NCBI RefSeq assembly: GCF_001689125.2
Contig: NZ_CP015405.2
Coordinates: forward strand, 1,765,001 to 1,829,000
Origin: Blautia pseudococcoides
Lineage (GTDB): Bacteria; Bacillota; Clostridia; Lachnospirales; Lachnospiraceae
Length of the DNA: 64,000 bases
Direction: 5' to 3'
In this document: positions 63,671 through 64,000 of the stretch, piece after piece
How positions within the stretch are numbered: the first letter of the stretch is position 1
Layout of the letters: the number at the start of each line of letters is the position of its first letter
The notes under the pieces: model-generated
Told to the model about the DNA's origin: nothing
Databases searched by the model: none
What the model saw: the letters and a program-made list of their open reading frames with translations, nothing else
Made by a program: the position numbers and the translations under genes

Positions 63671-64000
63671 ATCACCCTCTCTCTCTATTATTATTGTAAA
63701 ATATACGTTTCTTTCTTCTTTCACTCCTCCTTTCACTGTCTTTTTATCCCTCTTAATGTTAAATAAAACCATTTTAACCTATATATAATAAAACTCTTAT
63801 CTTTTACCTCTGATCCCTGTTCTGATAACTAGTGTCTTTATCCCCTGCCTTTCACTGAGCATGTATGTTATCTGAATGCAATTTTATAAAATGATCGTAT
63901 TATAACAGATTACAATTATTTCGTATTTGTAATAGCTCATTTTTTATGTAATAATATTAACACTATATTCCATATTATTCAAGCATTTTTGTTAGTATTT

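Noticed and set aside
63671..64000. Possible gene at the right edge
   Set aside because: AT-rich with frequent stops in all frames; nothing beyond a presumed promoter region for the PadR operon.

Overview
The window looks like chromosome of a Gram-positive, spore-forming anaerobe of the Lachnospiraceae (Blautia-like). This is inferred from strong AGGAGG-type ribosome sites, two T-box leaders, a SpoIID protein and a SleB-type hydrolase, ATP-type PEP carboxykinase, DUF6774 and DUF3791 small proteins, and a CD1108-type conjugative element. Nearly everything up to about 58.8 kb is transcribed on the minus strand.

Region 1 (1-8.5 kb) is a peptide-antibiotic zone. A LanFEG-like immunity ABC transporter, a lipoprotein and the start of a response regulator form one minus-strand operon. 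Next comes a lactococcin-972-type bacteriocin cluster: the precursor gene is intact, but the DUF1430 membrane protein and the export ATPase are both broken, and a signal peptidase I gene sits at the end. A 55-codon AgrD-like ORF and a GHKL (AgrC-like) kinase with a nonsense codon lie at its edge.

Region 2 (8.5-26.6 kb) is a decaying integrative conjugative element. It holds SpoVG-like, ArdC/helicase (frameshifted), DpnD/PcfM-like, CD1108 NlpC/P60, PAPS-reductase-like, YodL-domain, RadC (broken), coiled-coil and VirB4 (5'-truncated) genes. An IS3-family element is inserted, and there is a DUF3791-DUF3990-DUF3791 toxin-antitoxin-like cassette plus an orphan MNT nucleotidyltransferase. No relaxase, coupling protein or integrase is visible. 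The element ends abruptly where virB4 is fused to a truncated OmpR-type regulator.

Region 3 (26.6-38.1 kb) is a signalling block: two hybrid histidine kinases (one PAS-based, one with two periplasmic solute-binding domains), a REC-HD-GYP-PAS-GGDEF cyclic-di-GMP protein and a double-GntR regulator. Fragments of further REC and wHTH domains and a 38-bp repeat show that the block was shaped by duplication and deletion.

Region 4 (38.4-58.8 kb) is core metabolism: queA, a histidine phosphatase, pheST with a T-box, a BrkB-type membrane protein, SpoIID, a fused spermidine-synthase-like protein, galM, a probable 6S RNA, an HD hydrolase, pckA, thrC, a SleB-type hydrolase, leuA with a T-box, and an SGNH hydrolase.

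Region 5 (58.9-64 kb) holds small accessory genes: a PNPOx-like protein, tRNA-Pro(GGG), a truncated URO-D-family gene, DUF6774, TspO, a DUF3298-type protein, a relic ABC ATPase, and a PadR / membrane protein / secreted protein operon. All family names are recalled by eye from motifs; no search was run.
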